In this document: positions 4,598 through 6,647 of the stretch, in pieces | Position numbering within the stretch: the first letter of the stretch is position 1 | Layout: every line of letters begins with the position of its first letter | Assembly: GCA_021786215.1 (NCBI GenBank) | Contig: JAJYNT010000048.1 | Location: forward strand, 1 to 6,647 | Source of the DNA: Chloroflexota bacterium | GTDB lineage: Bacteria > Chloroflexota > UBA6077 | Reading direction: 5' to 3' | Length of the DNA stretch: 6,647 nt | Notes under the pieces: generated by a model | Told to the model about the DNA's origin: nothing | Seen by the model: the letters and a program-made list of their open reading frames with translations, nothing else | The model's database searches: none | Program-made: the position numbers and the translations under genes

Positions 4598-6647
4598 CTA
4601 CTGCGCCCACAGGATCAGCCCCGGCTCGTAGGGATTGCTCAGGTCCGCATGCCGCGGCAGGATCCGCAGTGCGTAGCCCCGAACGCCGGTGCTAGAACAG
4701 GGGATTGCCCCACTGAAGCCGTAGGTGCCATCGCCGTTCCGATCCACGCAGATCATCGGGATCGGACTCCCGCCCCGGATCTCCAGATTGGCATCCACCT
4801 GTCCGTGGTACAACTCCACCGCCACATCCTCTGGACGGATCTCCCCGAGGCGGACGTCGGCTCGCACCTCCACCAGGGAACCCACCGACACCTCGCTCGG
4901 CACCTCGGCCTCCACCCGCAGGATCTTTACCCCAAGCCACGTGCTCCGCATGTTCGCCTTCCAACCGGCCAGGGCCTTGGCCCTCGCCATCGATTCGGCG
5001 CTGAGGGCGCGCCCCCGCTCCAGGGCCGGGAGATACATCTGGTCAAGGTATTCGGTCACCATCCGGTGTGTGTTGAAGGCCGGACAGAGCGTCTTGAGGC
5101 TCTTCTTCATTCTGGCTATCCATCCGCGGGGCAGACCGTCGGTGCCACGAGTGTAAAAGAGCGGAGCGATCTCCTTCTCCAGCAGATTGTAGATGGCGTT
5201 GGCCTCCACCTCGTCCTGGTATTCCTGGTCCTGATACTGCTCTCCCCGCCCGATGGACCAGCCAAGGCTGGGATCGTAGGCCTCGCACCACCAACCATCC
5301 TGAACACTCAGGTTCAGGCCGCCATTGAAGGCCACCTTCATTCCGCTCGTGCCGCTGGCTTCGAGGGGACGCCTCGGTGTGGTGAGCCAGAGGTCCGCTC
5401 CCCGCACCAGATAACGAGCGACCACCATGTCGTAGTCCTCCAGGAAGACTATCTGTCGCCGAAACTCTTCCTGGCGCGCGAAGTGGATGATCTGCCGAAT
5501 CAACTCCTTGCCCGGGTTGTCGTTGGGGTGGGCCTTGCCCGAGATAATGATCTGAACCGGGCGATCCCGATCGTTCAGGATCCTTGCCAGACGATCTGGA
5601 TGCCGGAACAGCAGGTTGGCCCGCTTGTAGGTGGCAAAACGACGGCTGAAGCCGATGGTCAACGCCTCGGGATTCAGCGCCTCTCTTGCGCCCTCGATCT
5701 CGGCAGTCGAGGCGCCGCGCCTCTCCAGTTGCCACACCAACTGCTGCCTGGCGAAGCTGACGAGCCTCTCTCGACGCCGCTCGTGCGCCCTCCACAACTC
5801 CTCGCTGGGAATTCGGTCAACCCCGTCCCAAACGGTGGGGTCGGTAGGCTCCTCTCTCCACCTTGGACCCAGATACCTGTCGAACAGCGCCCCCACGTCC
5901 CTTCCTGAGACCCAGGTGGCCTGGTGCACGCCGTTAGTGATGGAAGAGATCGGGATCTCGTCCTCGGGAACCCCGGGCCAGACCCCCTGCCACATGCGTC
6001 GGGATACCTCCCCGTGCAGTTTGCTGACGCCGTTTGACCTGGCCGCCAACCTCAAGGCTGCCACAGCCACGGAGAACGGTTCCTGGTCGTTGCTAGCATC
6101 CTGTCTCCCTAGGGCCAGAAACTCCCGCTGGCTCAGCCCCAGCGATCGATAGTAGTTGCCGAAGTAGCGCTCCATCACATCGGGACCGAAGACGTCGATG
6201 CCGGCCGGCACGGGGGTATGGGTGGTGAAGACGATCCCTGAGGCTGCCGCCTCTCTGGCTTCAGAGAAGCTAAGCCCCTGGCCCATCAAGCCCCGAATCC
6301 GCTCAAGGGCCAGGAAGGCCGAGTGCCCCTCGTTCATGTGGCAGACTGTGGGATTGACCCCCACGGCCGCCAGAGCCCTTATCCCACCTATGCCCAGCAG
6401 GATCTCCTGCCGGATACGCATATCCATGTCGCCACCATAGAGGCGGTCCGTCACGTAGCGATCCTCCGGCCGGTTGCCGGAGATATTGGCATCCAGGAGG
6501 TACAGCGGCACTCTCCCCACCTGAGCCCGCCAAAGCTGGGCTCGCAGCGCCCTTCCGGGCAACTCCACCTGGATGATAATGGGGCTACCGTCGGGCTTTC
6601 GCTCGACCGACAGAGGCATGGTGAAGAAGTCGTTGTCGGGGTATAGC
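4598..6647 (-). CDS. glgP: Alpha-glucan (glycogen/maltodextrin) phosphorylase, N-terminus beyond the window edge
   Basis: GlgP releases glucose-1-phosphate from the non-reducing ends of alpha-1,4-glucans using phosphate and pyridoxal phosphate, in cytoplasmic glycogen breakdown. About 682 residues are visible. The frame stays open through the right edge with LYPDNDFFTM, family-like sequence, so ATG 6617-6619 is internal; relatives are about 700-860 residues. Landmarks in order: DRLYGGDMDMRIRQEILLG; CHMNEGHSAFL (near 6311-6343); FTTHTPVPAGIDVF; ITNGVHQATW; GFSRRFATYKRANLL; ISGKAHPNDNPGKELI; FLEDYDMVVARYLVRGADLW; and PLP-binding EASGTSGMK (Lys codon 5336-5338), followed by AFNGGLNLSVQDGWW. This wording marks the archaeal/actinobacterial/Thermus branch, not the E. 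coli GlgP/MalP branch. The last 100 or so residues form the beta-rich tail typical of that branch, ending GLILWAQ. No frameshift is seen. Its promoter lies outside the window. It shares its direction with the glycosyltransferase but is separated by 312 bp. Confidence 0.96.
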   Translation of the reverse strand, partial: LYPDNDFFTMPLSVERKPDGSPIIIQVELPGRALRAQLWRAQVGRVPLYLLDANISGNRPEDRYVTDRLYGGDMDMRIRQEILLGIGGIRALAAVGVNPTVCHMNEGHSAFLALERIRGLMGQGLSFSEAREAAASGIVFTTHTPVPAGIDVFGPDVMERYFGNYYRSLGLSQREFLALGRQDASNDQEPFSVAVAALRLAARSNGVSKLHGEVSRRMWQGVWPGVPEDEIPISSITNGVHQATWVSGRDVGALFDRYLGPRWREEPTDPTVWDGVDRIPSEELWRAHERRRERLVSFARQQLVWQLERRGASTAEIEGAREALNPEALTIGFSRRFATYKRANLLFRHPDRLARILNDRDRPVQIIISGKAHPNDNPGKELIRQIIHFARQEEFRRQIVFLEDYDMVVARYLVRGADLWLTTPRRPLEASGTSGMKVAFNGGLNLSVQDGWWCEAYDPSLGWSIGRGEQYQDQEYQDEVEANAIYNLLEKEIAPLFYTRGTDGLPRGWIARMKKSLKTLCPAFNTHRMVTEYLDQMYLPALERGRALSAESMARAKALAGWKANMRSTWLGVKILRVEAEVPSEVSVGSLVEVRADVRLGEIRPEDVAVELYHGQVDANLEIRGGSPIPMICVDRNGDGTYGFSGAIPCSSTGVRGYALRILPRHADLSNPYEPGLILWAQ

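Noticed and set aside
4583..5908. 441-codon open frame on the plus strand opposite glgP
   Set aside because: It lies entirely antisense to a clear phosphorylase. Its protein is proline-, histidine- and glutamine-rich without recognisable motifs. Long antisense frames are expected in GC-rich coding DNA.
6617..6619. ATG 6619 as the true start of GlgP
   Set aside because: The frame stays open to the window edge with family-like residues (YPDNDFFT), so the gene continues to the right.
1..6647. A novel multi-gene defence or biosynthetic system
   Set aside because: All four genes belong to common families, on two convergent strands with wide spacers and separate promoters. Nothing links them functionally.

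Overview
This window looks like ordinary bacterial chromosome, GC-rich, with four protein genes and unusually palindrome-rich spacers. The combination of a Cdc48-type tandem AAA+ ATPase, an archaeal/actinobacterial-style alpha-glucan phosphorylase, and intergenic hairpins of the TGTAGGGGCGAAGCATTCG kind suggests Chloroflexota (Anaerolineae or a relative). That assignment rests on recalled family and repeat resemblance, not on a search. No mobile element, CRISPR array, tRNA or rRNA is visible.

Layout: (1) positions 1-1563, plus strand: the C-terminal two thirds of a Cdc48/p97/VAT-like ATPase with both AAA+ modules present. Its N-terminal domain lies left of the window. (2) 1564-1789: a gap between convergent genes that is almost wholly made of inverted repeats. 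It holds a 14-bp long-loop hairpin touching the ATPase stop, then a 104-bp element with 9-bp terminal inverted repeats enclosing three further hairpins. (3) 1790-2947, minus: a complete fold-type I PLP aminotransferase with its own extended -10 promoter in the 213-bp spacer upstream. (4) 3122-3154: a dispersed-repeat hairpin just after the next gene's stop. (5) 3161-4285, minus: a complete GT4-like glycosyltransferase with a GTG start and strong Shine-Dalgarno (SD). Its leader carries a perfect 25-bp hairpin, and a good -35/-10 promoter lies upstream. (6) 4467-4538: a second dispersed-type element, with a 19-bp perfect stem. (7) 4598-6647, minus: alpha-glucan phosphorylase GlgP, which runs off the right edge so its N-terminus is missing.

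The three minus-strand genes run in the same direction, but spacers of 213 and 312 bp separate them. The promoters seen before the aminotransferase and the glycosyltransferase suggest separate transcription units rather than a tight operon. GlgP and the glycosyltransferase both handle sugars, but nothing shows that they share a pathway. The ATPase is convergent to the others and probably unrelated.

I found no convincing new multi-gene system. The observations most worth checking are the leader hairpin beside the glycosyltransferase ribosome-binding site, the two intergenic elements with similar ends, and an Asp in place of the Walker B Glu in the second AAA+ module.
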